DNA of 64,000 bases from Bog-473 sp963741995 (GCA_963741995.1 CAVUKI010000001.1:434001-498000); one strand, 5' to 3'. Positions 50,841 to 60,027 are shown, counted from the stretch's first letter. Translations and numbers: made by a program. The notes: generated by a model not told the origin, from the letters alone.

Positions 50841-51141
50841 ATGTTGATCGTGGCCGGGACATTCACCGTCGACCCGGGCCGACGCGCCGAATTCCTCGAA
50901 AGCCGCTTGGAGGCGATCAACACCTCCCGCACGTGAGCAAGGATGTCTGCAATACGCCATGAGCGCCGACGCCGTCGACCCGGCCGTGGTGCGGCTGCTT
51001 GAAATCTGGTCCTCCCGGGCCGACCTGCAGACCCATCTCGAGCGCGTCAGGTCGTCGGCGCCGCCCGATGGGGGTGTTCCCGTTCTTGCGCACGATCTCA
51101 AGATGTACGTGCATGCGGAGGAGCAAGCCTTCGGCGCGTAG
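50841..51141 (+). CDS. ABM-domain (quinol monooxygenase-like) protein, one frame break
   Basis: About 99 residues after correction. The first frame, MLIVAGTFTVDPGRRAEFLESRLEAINTSRT, stops at TGA. Removing the T at about 50934 continues EQGCLQYAMSADAVDP, LLEIWSSRADLQTHLERVR and LKMYVHAEEQ, the normal ABM order with the conserved E-x-W strand. This is the eighth +1 break in 5.2 kb. GTG at 50832 is an alternative start. It follows the SDR gene by 12 bp, so the two are probably co-transcribed. The gene is convergent with cydB. Confidence 0.8.
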
Positions 51142-51225
51142 GCGTCACCGTCTGCATCAATCGCAAGACCGCCTTTTCCGAGACACACCCCGCGGCCAAG
51201 CAGGACGACGTCGGCGTCCTCCGCC

Positions 51226-52290
51226 CTAGGTGCTCTCGGACGGAGCGGCGGTCGCGGCGGGAGCCTGGTCCGCCGGGCTCGCGGATCCGTCCACCCGTGG
51301 CACCGAGAGGCGCTTGCGGAAGGTGTGGTAGCCCCAGATCTGGTAGCAGAGGACGATGGGGAAGAAGACGACCGCCACCACCGTCATGACCCGCAACGAA
51401 TAGCCGGGACTGGCCGTGTTCGAGACAGTCAGGTTGTAGGCGGCGTTGGTGCTCGAGAGCATCACCCTGGGATAGAGCTCGCTGAAGATCGTCCCCACCG
51501 CGCCGGCGATGCCAACGGCTGCGGCGGTGAAGGCCCAACCTTCGGCCTTGGCCTGGGCGGCCCAGGCGGCGGCGATCACGGCGAAGAGCGAGAGTGCCTC
51601 GATCGGCTTGGGGACGAAGCCGGTGCCGAGCCCGACATGGACCCAGGTCATGAAGCCGAAGGTGACGAGGATGGCCACACCACCGATGGTGGCCGACGCC
51701 TTCTGGGCCCGGTCGTGGATCTCACCGGTGGTCTTGAGGGTCAGGTACGCCGCTCCCATGAGCAGCGAGAGCACCAGGAAGGTGAGCCCCGTCCACAGCC
51801 CGAAGGGCGTGAGCAGATCCCAGAAGTTCCCCGTGAAGTTGTGGGAGCTGTTGATGGGCAGACCGTGCAGCAAATCGCCCAGCGCCACCCCGAGCAGGAA
51901 TGGAATGAGAGCGCTGCCCAGTGTCAGGGCCCAACGCCAGGAACTGCGCCAGCGCGGGTCGTCGAATTTGCGCTGGTACTCGAAGGAGACCCCCCGGGCC
52001 ATCAGCGCGGCCAGCAGGATCACCACCGCCAGGTAGAGAGACGAGAACCAGGTGGCATACCAACCCGGAAACGCAGCGAAGATTGCCGCGCCCCCGACGA
52101 TCAGCCACACCTCGTTGCCGTCCCAGACCGGTCCGATGGTGTTGACCAGCACGCGCCGCTCCAGATCGCTGCGCCCGATGAACGAGTGCAGCATGCCGAC
52201 CCCGAAGTCGAAGCCCTCCAGCACGAAGAAACCGACCCAGAAGATGGCCACGATCACGAACCACAGATCGGCGAGTGAGAAGCCTCCCAT
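51226..52290 (-). CDS. cydB: Cytochrome bd ubiquinol oxidase subunit II
   Basis: A 354-residue membrane protein with about nine helices. LWFVIVAIFWVGFFVLEGFDFGVGML at the N-terminus and WDGNEVWLIVGGAAIFAAFPGWYAT are CydB signatures. It forms the quinol oxidase with CydA, reducing oxygen to water with high affinity and generating proton motive force without pumping. The C-terminus is a Pro/Ala-rich cytoplasmic tail. ATG 52290 follows GGAGG and lies 9 bp after the cydA stop. It is the final gene of the cydDCAB operon. Confidence 0.96.
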   Translation of the reverse strand: MGGFSLADLWFVIVAIFWVGFFVLEGFDFGVGMLHSFIGRSDLERRVLVNTIGPVWDGNEVWLIVGGAAIFAAFPGWYATWFSSLYLAVVILLAALMARGVSFEYQRKFDDPRWRSSWRWALTLGSALIPFLLGVALGDLLHGLPINSSHNFTGNFWDLLTPFGLWTGLTFLVLSLLMGAAYLTLKTTGEIHDRAQKASATIGGVAILVTFGFMTWVHVGLGTGFVPKPIEALSLFAVIAAAWAAQAKAEGWAFTAAAVGIAGAVGTIFSELYPRVMLSSTNAAYNLTVSNTASPGYSLRVMTVVAVVFFPIVLCYQIWGYHTFRKRLSVPRVDGSASPADQAPAATAAPSEST

Positions 52291-52299
52291 GTCGACCTC

Positions 52300-53760
52300 C
52301 TAGTAGACGAGGGCCAGGTCGTCCTCGTCGGACGACTCGGGCTCTGTGGTGGTGGATGGGGCGGACCCGGGCGTGCCCGAGCTGTCTTCGGGATCGGGCA
52401 TCAACTTGGCCAGTGGATCCTCCCCGAGCGATCGGCGCCCGTAGCGGATCATCAGCCAGGTGTTGGCCACCCCGAGCACGGCGTAGATCAGGTAGAAGAT
52501 GACCAGCGAGATCCAGATGTCCGTCGCCGACACCGAAGCGGAGACGCCGCTCTTGGTCAACATGAGACCCTGCACGATCCACGGCTGCCGTCCGTTCTCG
52601 GTGAGCATCCAGCCGGCGGTATTGATAACGAAGGGCAGGATCACCATCCACGGCGCCACGCGTAAGAACCATTTGGCCCGATCGAGCTTGTGCCGGTAGA
52701 GCAGCCAGGCTCCCCAGAGAGCGAAGACGAAGACCAGCGAGCCCAGGTAGGCCATGACTCGCATCGACCAGTACTGAATGAAGACGTTGGGGATGTAGTT
52801 CCCCGGCCCGTACTCCTTCTGGTATTCGGCATTGAGGTTGTTGAGCCCCTGCACCGTGCCATCGATGTGGTTGGTGGCCAAGATGGAGAGCAGGTCGGGG
52901 ACCTCAAGGATCTGGGTGGGGGTTTCGTCGTTGTTCCCCCCGCCGATCTGGAAGAGGGAGAACGAGCAGTGGCTGTCACAGGTGGTCCAGAGGGCCTCGG
53001 CTGCGGCGATCTTCATCGGCTGGTACGTGCCCTCAACGACACCGAGCTCGCTGCCCACGAAGAGATTGAAGGCAACGGTGGGCAGGAGGACCACGAGCGA
53101 GATGACCGCAGTGCGACGGAAGGCCTCGACTTGGTTCTTCCGGTGGAGGTGCCAGGCGGACACGGCGAGCATGACCGCGGCGCCCGTGACGAGGGAGGCC
53201 ACGACGACGTGGGTGTAGCCCCATAGGAAGACCGGGTTCGTGAAGAGGGCCCAGATGTTGTTGAGCTGGGGCTGGTGCGTGCTGTTGTTCGTCGTGTAGC
53301 CGACAGGGTGTTGCATCCACGAGTTGGCCGCAATGATGAAGGCTGCCGACAGCATGGTCCCCGCAGCAACCAGCCAGATGCAGGCCAGGTGGGCCTTCTT
53401 CGAAATGCGGTTCCAGCCGAAGATCCAGATCCCGAGGAAGGTCGACTCCAAGAAGAAGGCGGCGAGGCCTTCCATGGCCAACGGTCCACCGAACACGTTG
53501 CCCACCAGGCGTGAGTAGGCGGACCAGTTCATGCCGAACTCGAATTCCTGAATGAGGCCCGTCACCACGCCGACGGCCACGTTGATCAGGAGGAGCGAGC
53601 CGAAGAAGCGGGCCAGCCGGCGATAGGTCTCGTCCCCGTTGCGGTACCACGCCGTCTCGAGGAGAGCGACCAGGAAGGCGAGGCCGATCGTCACCGGCAC
53701 GAAGAGGAAGTGATAGATGCTCGTACTGGCGAACTGCCAGCGGGCGAGGTCGAGGCTCAC
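52300..53760 (-). CDS. cydA: Cytochrome bd ubiquinol oxidase subunit I
   Basis: A 486-residue membrane protein carrying the haems. LARWQFASTSIYHFLFVPVTIG contains the N-terminal His ligand for a b-type haem; YWSMRVMAYLG contains the Met ligand of haem b558, and GWMLTENGRQPWIVQG the GRQPW motif. The periplasmic Q-loop is of the short type, without the large insertion of E. coli CydA. ATG is replaced by GTG, which overlaps the cydC stop by 4 nt. The C-terminal tail is acidic and Ser-rich. Confidence 0.96.
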   Translation of the reverse strand: MSLDLARWQFASTSIYHFLFVPVTIGLAFLVALLETAWYRNGDETYRRLARFFGSLLLINVAVGVVTGLIQEFEFGMNWSAYSRLVGNVFGGPLAMEGLAAFFLESTFLGIWIFGWNRISKKAHLACIWLVAAGTMLSAAFIIAANSWMQHPVGYTTNNSTHQPQLNNIWALFTNPVFLWGYTHVVVASLVTGAAVMLAVSAWHLHRKNQVEAFRRTAVISLVVLLPTVAFNLFVGSELGVVEGTYQPMKIAAAEALWTTCDSHCSFSLFQIGGGNNDETPTQILEVPDLLSILATNHIDGTVQGLNNLNAEYQKEYGPGNYIPNVFIQYWSMRVMAYLGSLVFVFALWGAWLLYRHKLDRAKWFLRVAPWMVILPFVINTAGWMLTENGRQPWIVQGLMLTKSGVSASVSATDIWISLVIFYLIYAVLGVANTWLMIRYGRRSLGEDPLAKLMPDPEDSSGTPGSAPSTTTEPESSDEDDLALVY

Positions 53761-55574
53761 GGGGTGTCGCTCCCTTCATTGAGGACGGCCGAGAGCCCCT
53801 CGGAAGAGGGGGACCGCGGTTCGGCTGTTGGCCAGGCATTCATCAACTCGTCCCACCACAGCCCGGCGTACTGGCCACCGGACGTCACGAGATCGCGATG
53901 AGTGCCGCGTTCCACCACCCGGCCCTCGTCGAGAACGATGATCTCGTCAACCTGCTCGAGGCCCGTCAACCGGTGCGTGATCAGCAGAATGGAGCGGCCT
54001 CCGGTGAGGGCCAGCAGGTCGGCCGTGAGAGAATCGGCAGCGGCTGGTTCGAGGTGCTCGCCCGGTTCATCGAGCACCAGGATCGGGAAGTCTGCCAGCA
54101 GGGCGCGGGCGACGGCGACCCGTTGGCGCTGCCCTCCCGACAGCCGCGCCCCCGTCGGGCCCACCGCGGTGCGGAGAGAGTCGGGCAGCCCGGCCAGCCA
54201 GGGGCCGAGGCCCACCCGGGTCAGGGCACCGGCGAGGTCCTCGTCGGTGGCGGAACGCCGCCCGATGCGGAGATTCTCGGCCAGCGTCGTGTCGAAGAGG
54301 TGGGGTCGCTGCTCGACCAGGCCGACGACGCGCCGAACGTCGTCGGCGGCAAGGCGCTCCAATGGCACCCCGTCGAGCATGATCTCCCCGGCGTCAGTCG
54401 GCAGGAAGCGCACGACCAGGTCGGCGAGGGTGGACTTGCCGGCGCCGCTGGGGCCGACCAGGGCGACGCGACGTCCGGGCGTCAGCTCAAGGTCGACGCC
54501 GCGCAGTGCGGCGCGCCCGGCACCCGGATAGGAAGCCCAGACGTCGCGGAGGGTGAGAGTGTGTGGAGGGGCTCCGACCGCCACCGGCGTCGCCGGGTCG
54601 TACAGGACCGCCGGCGCGTCCATGGCTTCGAAGACCCACGCTGCCGCGACCCGTGAACGCTGCAACGCCTGGGTGGCAGCGGGCAATGGCGACGCCAACT
54701 CGAACGTCGCCAGCGGGACCAGAGCGAGGACGGCGAGCAGTGCACCGTTGAGCGAGCCGGCGTGGGTGGCCTGGACCCCTATCGTCAGAGCGCCCCAACT
54801 GGCCAACCCCGCCAGCGCGGTGGTGAGGCCGAGACCGATACCGGTGGTTCCGGCACCCCGCCGGGCCACCTCGCGCAGGCGGCTGTCCGAGTCGTCGACT
54901 CGGCCTAGCTGTTCGCCGACGGCGCCCATCACCAGCAGTTCCGGCGCGCCCTCCACGAGGTCCACGACACTCGCAGACAGCTCGCCGCGCACCGTGGCCT
55001 GCCGGGACTCCTCCCGGCTCGCCAAGCGTCCTGTCAGCCACGGGACGGCCGTGGCTGACAGGACGAGGGCCACCAGGAGGATGCCACCGGCTTTGGGCAG
55101 GAACCACCAAAGGGCGGCCACCGTGCCTGCGCCGACCAGCGCTGCGACGAGGAATGGTTGCAGCACCCGGAGCACCACGTCCTGCAGCGAGTCCACGTCA
55201 TCGACAAAGCGCGCCATGAGGTCACCCCGGCGGAAGGCCGGGAGCCCAGCCGGAGCCACGGCTTCGAGCCGAGTGAACACGCGAACGCGGAGGTCGGCGA
55301 GCACGCGGAGGGCGGCGTCGTGGCCGACCAGCCGCTCGCCGTAGCGGAGGAAGCCCCGTGAGAGTCCGAAGAACTGCACCCCCACGATGGCCAGCGTGAG
55401 CGAGGCCTCTGATGGGTGTTGAGCGGCGCGCGAGATCAACCAGGCCGACGTCCCCATCAGGGCGATAGATGCACCAATCGCGCCGGCACCGAGGAGCGAG
55501 GCCTCGGCCAGCCGGCGGCGGGCGGCGTGGGCAATCCCCAGGGTCCGGGCGATGCCGGCGCGTCCGTCGCTCAC
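53757..55574 (-). CDS. cydC: Thiol reductant ABC exporter subunit CydC
   Basis: A 605-residue half-transporter with six predicted helices in the first 310 residues, including GTSAWLISRAAQHPSEASLTLAI, and a C-terminal ATPase. Walker A is GPSGAGKSTL, the ABC signature RLSGGQRQRVA, Walker B ILVLDEP. CydDC exports glutathione or cysteine (probably cysteine or mycothiol precursors in Actinobacteria) and is needed for cytochrome bd assembly. It overlaps cydD and cydA by 4 nt on either side (GTGA), a strong sign of coupled translation. Confidence 0.94.
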   Translation of the reverse strand: MSDGRAGIARTLGIAHAARRRLAEASLLGAGAIGASIALMGTSAWLISRAAQHPSEASLTLAIVGVQFFGLSRGFLRYGERLVGHDAALRVLADLRVRVFTRLEAVAPAGLPAFRRGDLMARFVDDVDSLQDVVLRVLQPFLVAALVGAGTVAALWWFLPKAGGILLVALVLSATAVPWLTGRLASREESRQATVRGELSASVVDLVEGAPELLVMGAVGEQLGRVDDSDSRLREVARRGAGTTGIGLGLTTALAGLASWGALTIGVQATHAGSLNGALLAVLALVPLATFELASPLPAATQALQRSRVAAAWVFEAMDAPAVLYDPATPVAVGAPPHTLTLRDVWASYPGAGRAALRGVDLELTPGRRVALVGPSGAGKSTLADLVVRFLPTDAGEIMLDGVPLERLAADDVRRVVGLVEQRPHLFDTTLAENLRIGRRSATDEDLAGALTRVGLGPWLAGLPDSLRTAVGPTGARLSGGQRQRVAVARALLADFPILVLDEPGEHLEPAAADSLTADLLALTGGRSILLITHRLTGLEQVDEIIVLDEGRVVERGTHRDLVTSGGQYAGLWWDELMNAWPTAEPRSPSSEGLSAVLNEGSDTP

Positions 55575-57292
55575 GTCGCCACTTCGATCGGCGCGGGCAG
55601 CTCGACCACACGGTCGGCGAGCGCAGCAAGCGCAGGGCGGTGAGCCACGAGTATGGCAGTGCGGCCATCGATCAGCCGGCGCACGGCGTCCATCACCTCG
55701 CCCTCCGTCCTCCCATCGAGGCTGGCCGTGGGCTCGTCGAGCAGGAGAAGTGGTGCGTCTCGTACAAAGGCGCGGGCAAGCGAGACGCGCTGACGCTCGC
55801 CGGCCGAGAGCCCCGTCCCACCCTGGCCCAACAGGGTGTCCGCACCGTGCGGCAGGCGGCGCACCACCTCGGTCAGGCCGGCGGCCTCGAGCGCGGCGGC
55901 CACCTCAGCGTCTGACGCGTCGGGGCGGCCGAGCCGGATGTTCTCGGCCACCGAACGGGCGAAGAGGTGGGGTCGCTGGGGCACCCAACCGATGTGGCTG
56001 CGCCAGTCGTCGAGGTCGAGCTCGGCGAGGTCCACACCGCCGAGGGAAACGGACCCGGCATTTGGGACGCGCAGGCCCAAGATCACCGAAAGCAGCGTCG
56101 ACTTGCCGCAGCCGCTGGGCCCGGTGATCGCCACGGCCTCCCCTGGGGCAACGATGAGACTGGCACCGTCGAGCGCAGGGACGCGCCGCCCCGGGTAGGT
56201 GAGCTCCAGGCCACTGAGGCGGATGCCGGTTCCTGCCGCCTTCGTGGCAGCGCCCGTTGGCCCCGGGCCGGGCTGTTCCAACAGCGTGAAGACATCTTGC
56301 GCCGCCTGCATGCCGTCGGCGCTGGCGTGATAGTTGGCACCCAGTGCCCGTAGGGGCAGGTAGGCCTCCGGAGCGAGGACGAGCACGAACAGTGCGTCGC
56401 GGAATGACATGTTGCCATCGAGAAGGCGAAGCCCCACGGCGACCGCCACCAGGGCGACCGACACGGTGGCCAGCAGCTCCAGAATGAGGGACGACAGGAA
56501 CGTCAGGCGCAGGGTGGCGAGCGTGGTCGTGCGGTAACGATCGGTCACGTCGGCGATGGACCGGGCCTGAGCCTTGGCCCTCCCGAACACCTTGAGAGTG
56601 GGTAGTCCAGCGACCACATCGAGGAAGTGGCCGGCCAGCTTCTGCATCGAACGCATACGGGCCATGGTGCGGTCCCTCGTGGTGGCGCCGACCAGGGCCA
56701 TGAAGAGCGGGATCAGAGGCAGACTGACGGCAATCAACACGGCGCTGACCCAGTCCGCACCTGCGACGACGCCGATGATGGCGACCGGTACGATCACGGC
56801 CAGGAACAGTTGGGGCAGGTAACGGGCGAAGTAGCCGTCGAGCGCGTCGATGCCCGTCGTCATGAGCGGGCTGAGTCGTCCCGGTTCGTTCCGCTCGAGC
56901 CCGGCCGGGCCGAGCCCCGCGACGCGCTCGGCGGTGGCCCGCCGGAGCTCCGACTTGGCCGAGGCCGATGCGCGATGCGCGGTGCGCTCTGTGGCCCAGG
57001 CGAGGAGCGATCGACCGACCACCACGGCGAGTAACACCAGTAGGGCACCGCGGAGCGACCCCAGCGTCCGATGGTCGAGGAACGCGCCGGCGACGACCTG
57101 GGCGATCAGCCAGGCCTGGGCGATGAGAAGGAGAGCCGTGACGCCGCCGATGGCGACGGCCAGCACGAGGAACCGGCGGGTGGTCCGCGCGTACTGCAGG
57201 AGCCGGGGGTCGAGGGCGCCGCCACGCCGCCCCCGTCCCGTGGAGGGGGGATGCTCCTTGGTCGCCTGCGTTGCTGCGTCCACCGTGCCCAC
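55571..57292 (-). CDS. cydD: Thiol reductant ABC exporter subunit CydD
   Basis: A 573-residue half-transporter. Transmembrane part: GGVTALLLIAQAWLIAQVVAGAF and GLERNEPGRLSPLMTTGIDALDGYFARYLPQL, the CydD cytoplasmic-loop signature. ATPase: Walker A GPSGCGKSTL, signature GLSAGERQRVS, Walker B LLLLDEP. GTG 57292 is the chosen start. It is the first gene of cydDCAB; in many genomes cydAB precedes cydDC, so this order is less common. The upstream 86 bp separate it from a divergent Rieske remnant and upp; no operator was recognised. Confidence 0.94.
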   Translation of the reverse strand: MGTVDAATQATKEHPPSTGRGRRGGALDPRLLQYARTTRRFLVLAVAIGGVTALLLIAQAWLIAQVVAGAFLDHRTLGSLRGALLVLLAVVVGRSLLAWATERTAHRASASAKSELRRATAERVAGLGPAGLERNEPGRLSPLMTTGIDALDGYFARYLPQLFLAVIVPVAIIGVVAGADWVSAVLIAVSLPLIPLFMALVGATTRDRTMARMRSMQKLAGHFLDVVAGLPTLKVFGRAKAQARSIADVTDRYRTTTLATLRLTFLSSLILELLATVSVALVAVAVGLRLLDGNMSFRDALFVLVLAPEAYLPLRALGANYHASADGMQAAQDVFTLLEQPGPGPTGAATKAAGTGIRLSGLELTYPGRRVPALDGASLIVAPGEAVAITGPSGCGKSTLLSVILGLRVPNAGSVSLGGVDLAELDLDDWRSHIGWVPQRPHLFARSVAENIRLGRPDASDAEVAAALEAAGLTEVVRRLPHGADTLLGQGGTGLSAGERQRVSLARAFVRDAPLLLLDEPTASLDGRTEGEVMDAVRRLIDGRTAILVAHRPALAALADRVVELPAPIEVAT

Positions 57293-57378
57293 TCTTTAGT
57301 ACGCCGCGGTCATGGCCGCACGTGAGGTCTGATGGCGTGTCCTTGACGCCATGGACACGGGCGCACCAGGGTGGCTCT

Positions 57379-57546
57379 GTGGCCCGAGCCCTCACCAACA
57401 CCGACCCGGCGCTCCGCCAGTGCTGGCACCCGGTGGCCCGCTCCGGGGAGGTGACCGAGCAGCCGCACGGGGACCCCTTTGCACACCGAGAGCTGCGCCG
57501 GGTGCTGGGCGACCCGGTGGCGGCCGTCGAAGATCGTGCGCAGTGA
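57379..57546 (+). pseudogene. Rieske oxygenase N-terminal fragment
   Basis: A 55-residue frame opening VARALTNTDPALRQCWHPVARSGEV, the N-terminal word of Rieske non-haem oxygenases related to vanillate O-demethylase. It then jumps to GDPFAHRELRRVLGDPV, which does not belong to the Rieske iron-sulfur domain, and stops overlapping the upp start. The CxH and CxxH cluster motifs are missing, so it cannot be a functional oxygenase; an internal deletion of an ancestral gene is the simplest reading. It could alternatively be translated as a small leader to upp. Confidence 0.5.
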
Positions 57547-58175
57547 CGGCGGTCACCGTTGTCGACCACCCCGTCCTGGCCCATCGGCTGGCCCAGCTAC
57601 GCGACCGCCAGACTGGCAGCGACACATTTCGCCAACTGATCTCGGAGGTGTCCGGCCTCCTGGCCTATGAGGCCCTGCGTGACCTGGGCACAGCAATGGT
57701 CACCGTCGATACGCCGGTGGCCGATGCTGCGCAGGCGCGCCGTGTGGTAGAGGCCGTGCTGCTGGTGCCGATCCTGCGCGCCGGGCTCGGCATGATCGAG
57801 GCGATCCAAGCGATCGTGCCCTTGACCGAGGTGGCCCATGTCGGCCTGCGCCGTGACGAGGCGACGTTGCGCTCCGAGGTCTACCTGAACCGCCTCCCCC
57901 AGGACCTCAGTGGCCGCCGGGTCATCGTGTGCGATCCAATGCTCGCCACCGGCGGCTCGCTCGGTCAGGTGTGCGAGTTGGTACGGGTCCGGGGCGCCGC
58001 CGAGATCATTACGCTGTGCGTCCTGGCGTCCGAGCCGGGCCTGGCCGACTTCGGAGGCGCCCATCCGGGTGTGCGCGTGTTCTGCGCCGCGGTGGACGCA
58101 GAACTGAACGACGCCGGCTTCATCGTGCCCGGGTTGGGGGATGCTGGGGACCGCCTCTTCGGGCCGCCTAGCTGA
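57543..58175 (+). CDS. upp: Uracil phosphoribosyltransferase
   Basis: A 210-residue enzyme. VTVVDHPVLAHRLAQLRDRQTGSDTFRQLI and VPILRAGLGMIEAIQAIVP are Upp signatures. VIVCDPMLATGGSL is the PRPP-binding loop, and C-terminal GFIVPGLGDAGDRLFG binds uracil. It converts uracil and PRPP to UMP in pyrimidine salvage. GTG 57543 overlaps the stop of the Rieske fragment. It heads a loose salvage group with the nucleoside deaminase, the second phosphoribosyltransferase and the NCS1 permease. Confidence 0.95.
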   Translation: MTAVTVVDHPVLAHRLAQLRDRQTGSDTFRQLISEVSGLLAYEALRDLGTAMVTVDTPVADAAQARRVVEAVLLVPILRAGLGMIEAIQAIVPLTEVAHVGLRRDEATLRSEVYLNRLPQDLSGRRVIVCDPMLATGGSLGQVCELVRVRGAAEIITLCVLASEPGLADFGGAHPGVRVFCAAVDAELNDAGFIVPGLGDAGDRLFGPPS

Positions 58176-58362
58176 ATCCGATCCACAGGCGGATGTATGG
58201 TCGTGGCGGTCCCGCTCGCCGGACCCATTCTACGACCGGCAGAGTGCGGCAGCGGGTTCTTTTTCGTCGCCGCCCGATCACGCGGTCAATGCGGCACGGA
58301 CGAGATTGTTACCCGCACCGAAGGCACGCGACTTCACCGATTGTTCGGGGACAGTGCCACCT

Positions 58363-58887
58363 CTACGCCGATTCCATCCGCATCTCGGGCTCGGCCAGCG
58401 GCATGAGGTACCCGAAGAACGCCACCAGCGTGCCGACCAACATCAGCACCAGCCCGGCGAACCGAGAGGGGTGGTAGGCGGCCAGCATTCCGCCACCGGC
58501 GCCGAGCGCGAGGCCGGCCAACCCGATCACCACTCCGGCGTGTCCGATCCGCTCTCGGGGCGCCACCAGGACGAGGCACATCGCGGTGAGCGTCAGCACA
58601 CCGCCGAGTCCGGCATGGACCAGGTAGGCGACTTCGCCCCGCTCGGGGAGCCACCCATCAGGACGACCCACAGGCACCAAGACCAATGCGACGACGCCCG
58701 TGACGAATTCGACACCGACGCCGACCATCATCAGTGTCCAGACCCATTTCCCCACTCGATGGGATTGCCTGCCGAGTTGATCTGCCGACAATGGAGCTCC
58801 GGCAGCTTCCTGCGAGTCCGGACCCGGTCCGGCGTCAGCAGGTCCATGTTCGGCGAAGGTCACCGGTGCCAAGTTATGTGAGTTCAA
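58363..58887 (-). CDS. Four-helix membrane protein, unknown function
   Basis: A 174-residue protein with a disordered, acidic N-terminal 45 residues and four hydrophobic helices: WTLMMVGVGVEFVTGVVALVL, AYLVHAGLGGVLTLTAMCLVL, GHAGVVIGLAGLALGAGGGML and GLVLMLVGTLVAFFGYLMPLA. HAGLGG carries one His that might bind haem, but there is no matching partner pattern. It lies on the strand opposite to upp, with the nucleoside deaminase gene 21 bp upstream, suggesting co-transcription. No family is recognised. Confidence 0.7.
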   Translation of the reverse strand: MNSHNLAPVTFAEHGPADAGPGPDSQEAAGAPLSADQLGRQSHRVGKWVWTLMMVGVGVEFVTGVVALVLVPVGRPDGWLPERGEVAYLVHAGLGGVLTLTAMCLVLVAPRERIGHAGVVIGLAGLALGAGGGMLAAYHPSRFAGLVLMLVGTLVAFFGYLMPLAEPEMRMESA

Positions 58888-58908
58888 CGCGCCGCGCCGC
58901 GGAGCGCG

Positions 58909-59376
58909 CTACAAACCAATGTCCTCGTGCCAGACCTCGGGGTTGGCCGCAATGTAGTCACCCAACAACCGAGTGCATTCGTCGTCGTCGACGAGCACCA
59001 CCCGGCAGCCGTGCTCGGCCACCCAGGTGTGACCACCCTCGAAGTTGCGGGCCTCGCCGATCAGCACCGTGCCGATGCCGAACTGGCGCAGGAGGCCACT
59101 GCAATACCAACACGGGGAGAGCGTCGTGACCATGACGCAGTCGGCGTAGTCGCGCCTGCGCCCGGCGGCCCGAAAGGCAGCCGTCTCAGCGTGCATGGAG
59201 GGATCGCCGTCCTGGACACGACGGTTGTGGCCGCGCCCGAGCAGGGTCCCGTCGGAGTGGAAGAGGGCGGCGCCGATCGGGATACCGCCTTCCGCGAGGC
59301 CGTGGCGGGCCTCGGCCACCGCGATGGCGAGCATCTCGCGCACGAGCGGCTCACCGAGGGGCTCAGTGGGGGACAT
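58909..59376 (-). CDS. Nucleoside/cytosine deaminase (CDA-like, zinc-dependent)
   Basis: A 155-residue cytidine-deaminase-fold protein. MHAETAAF contains the zinc His and catalytic Glu; LSPCWYCSGLL provides the two Cys ligands. IPIGAALFHSDGTLLGRGHNRRVQDGDP is typical of the TadA/guanine/yeast cytosine-deaminase group. Its C-terminus (NPEVWHEDIGL) closely resembles yeast-type cytosine deaminases, so cytosine to uracil is the most plausible reaction, feeding Upp. ATG 59376 was chosen because longer starts collide with the divergent phosphoribosyltransferase start and its ribosome-binding site. Confidence 0.88.
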   Translation of the reverse strand: MSPTEPLGEPLVREMLAIAVAEARHGLAEGGIPIGAALFHSDGTLLGRGHNRRVQDGDPSMHAETAAFRAAGRRRDYADCVMVTTLSPCWYCSGLLRQFGIGTVLIGEARNFEGGHTWVAEHGCRVVLVDDDECTRLLGDYIAANPEVWHEDIGL

Positions 59377-59395
59377 ATGCTCGGAGGGAAGAGTC

Positions 59396-60010
59396 ATGTC
59401 CACGGCCGCCGATCGTACCTACACGACCACCGTGGGGAGCCAGCAGATGGAGCTGCCCCTTGTCGCGCTTTCCGACGAGTTGACGATCGCGCTCCTCATC
59501 ACCGTCGATTGGGGCGTGGAGTTCGCGGAGACGGCCGGCCGGGAGTTGGCCGAACTCATGCGTCCGGCGCAGCCCGAGATCGTCGTCTCCGTGGCCACCA
59601 TGGGCATCCCGCTGGCCATCGAGGCCAGCCGCGCCCTGGGGCTCGACGACTACGTGATCCTCCACAAGACGCCAAAGATCCACCTGGGCGAGTCGTGGGC
59701 CGAGCCGGTGCTCTCCATCACGACGGACAAGCCGCAGCGCCTGCGCATGGATCCGGCCCGGGTCGCTGCCGTTCGGGGCCGACGCGTGGCCGTCGTCGAC
59801 GACGTCATCTCGACAGGTGCCTCGCTTTCTTCGGCACTTCGGCTGGTACGCCGGATGGAGGCGGAGCCTGTCGTCATCGGCACTCTCATGACCGAGGGCG
59901 GCGCGTGGAAGCGTGCGTTGGGCAAGGACGCGGCCCTGGTCCGTGCCCTCGGCAGCATGCCGCTGTTCCATCCCGATTCCTCCGGGGGTCTCGTCGCGGA
60001 CTGGGACTGA
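59396..60010 (+). CDS. Phosphoribosyltransferase family protein (APRT-like)
   Basis: A 204-residue type I phosphoribosyltransferase. VAVVDDVISTGASLSSAL is the PRPP-binding motif, preceded by VSVATMGIPLAIEASRALG and DDYVILHKTPKIHLGESW. The N-terminus is longer than that of hypoxanthine or adenine phosphoribosyltransferase, and the base-specificity loop does not identify the substrate; similar proteins are found beside purine permeases. A GGAGGG site precedes ATG 59396. It converges on the NCS1 permease gene, with 17 bp between the stops, and is divergent from the deaminase. Confidence 0.87.
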   Translation: MSTAADRTYTTTVGSQQMELPLVALSDELTIALLITVDWGVEFAETAGRELAELMRPAQPEIVVSVATMGIPLAIEASRALGLDDYVILHKTPKIHLGESWAEPVLSITTDKPQRLRMDPARVAAVRGRRVAVVDDVISTGASLSSALRLVRRMEAEPVVIGTLMTEGGAWKRALGKDAALVRALGSMPLFHPDSSGGLVADWD

Positions 60011-60027
60011 CCAACCGGTCTCCGACC

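Noticed and set aside
45720..50945. Programmed ribosomal frameshifting to explain the frame breaks
   Set aside because: The breaks occur in five unrelated metabolic genes without slippery sites or stimulatory structures.
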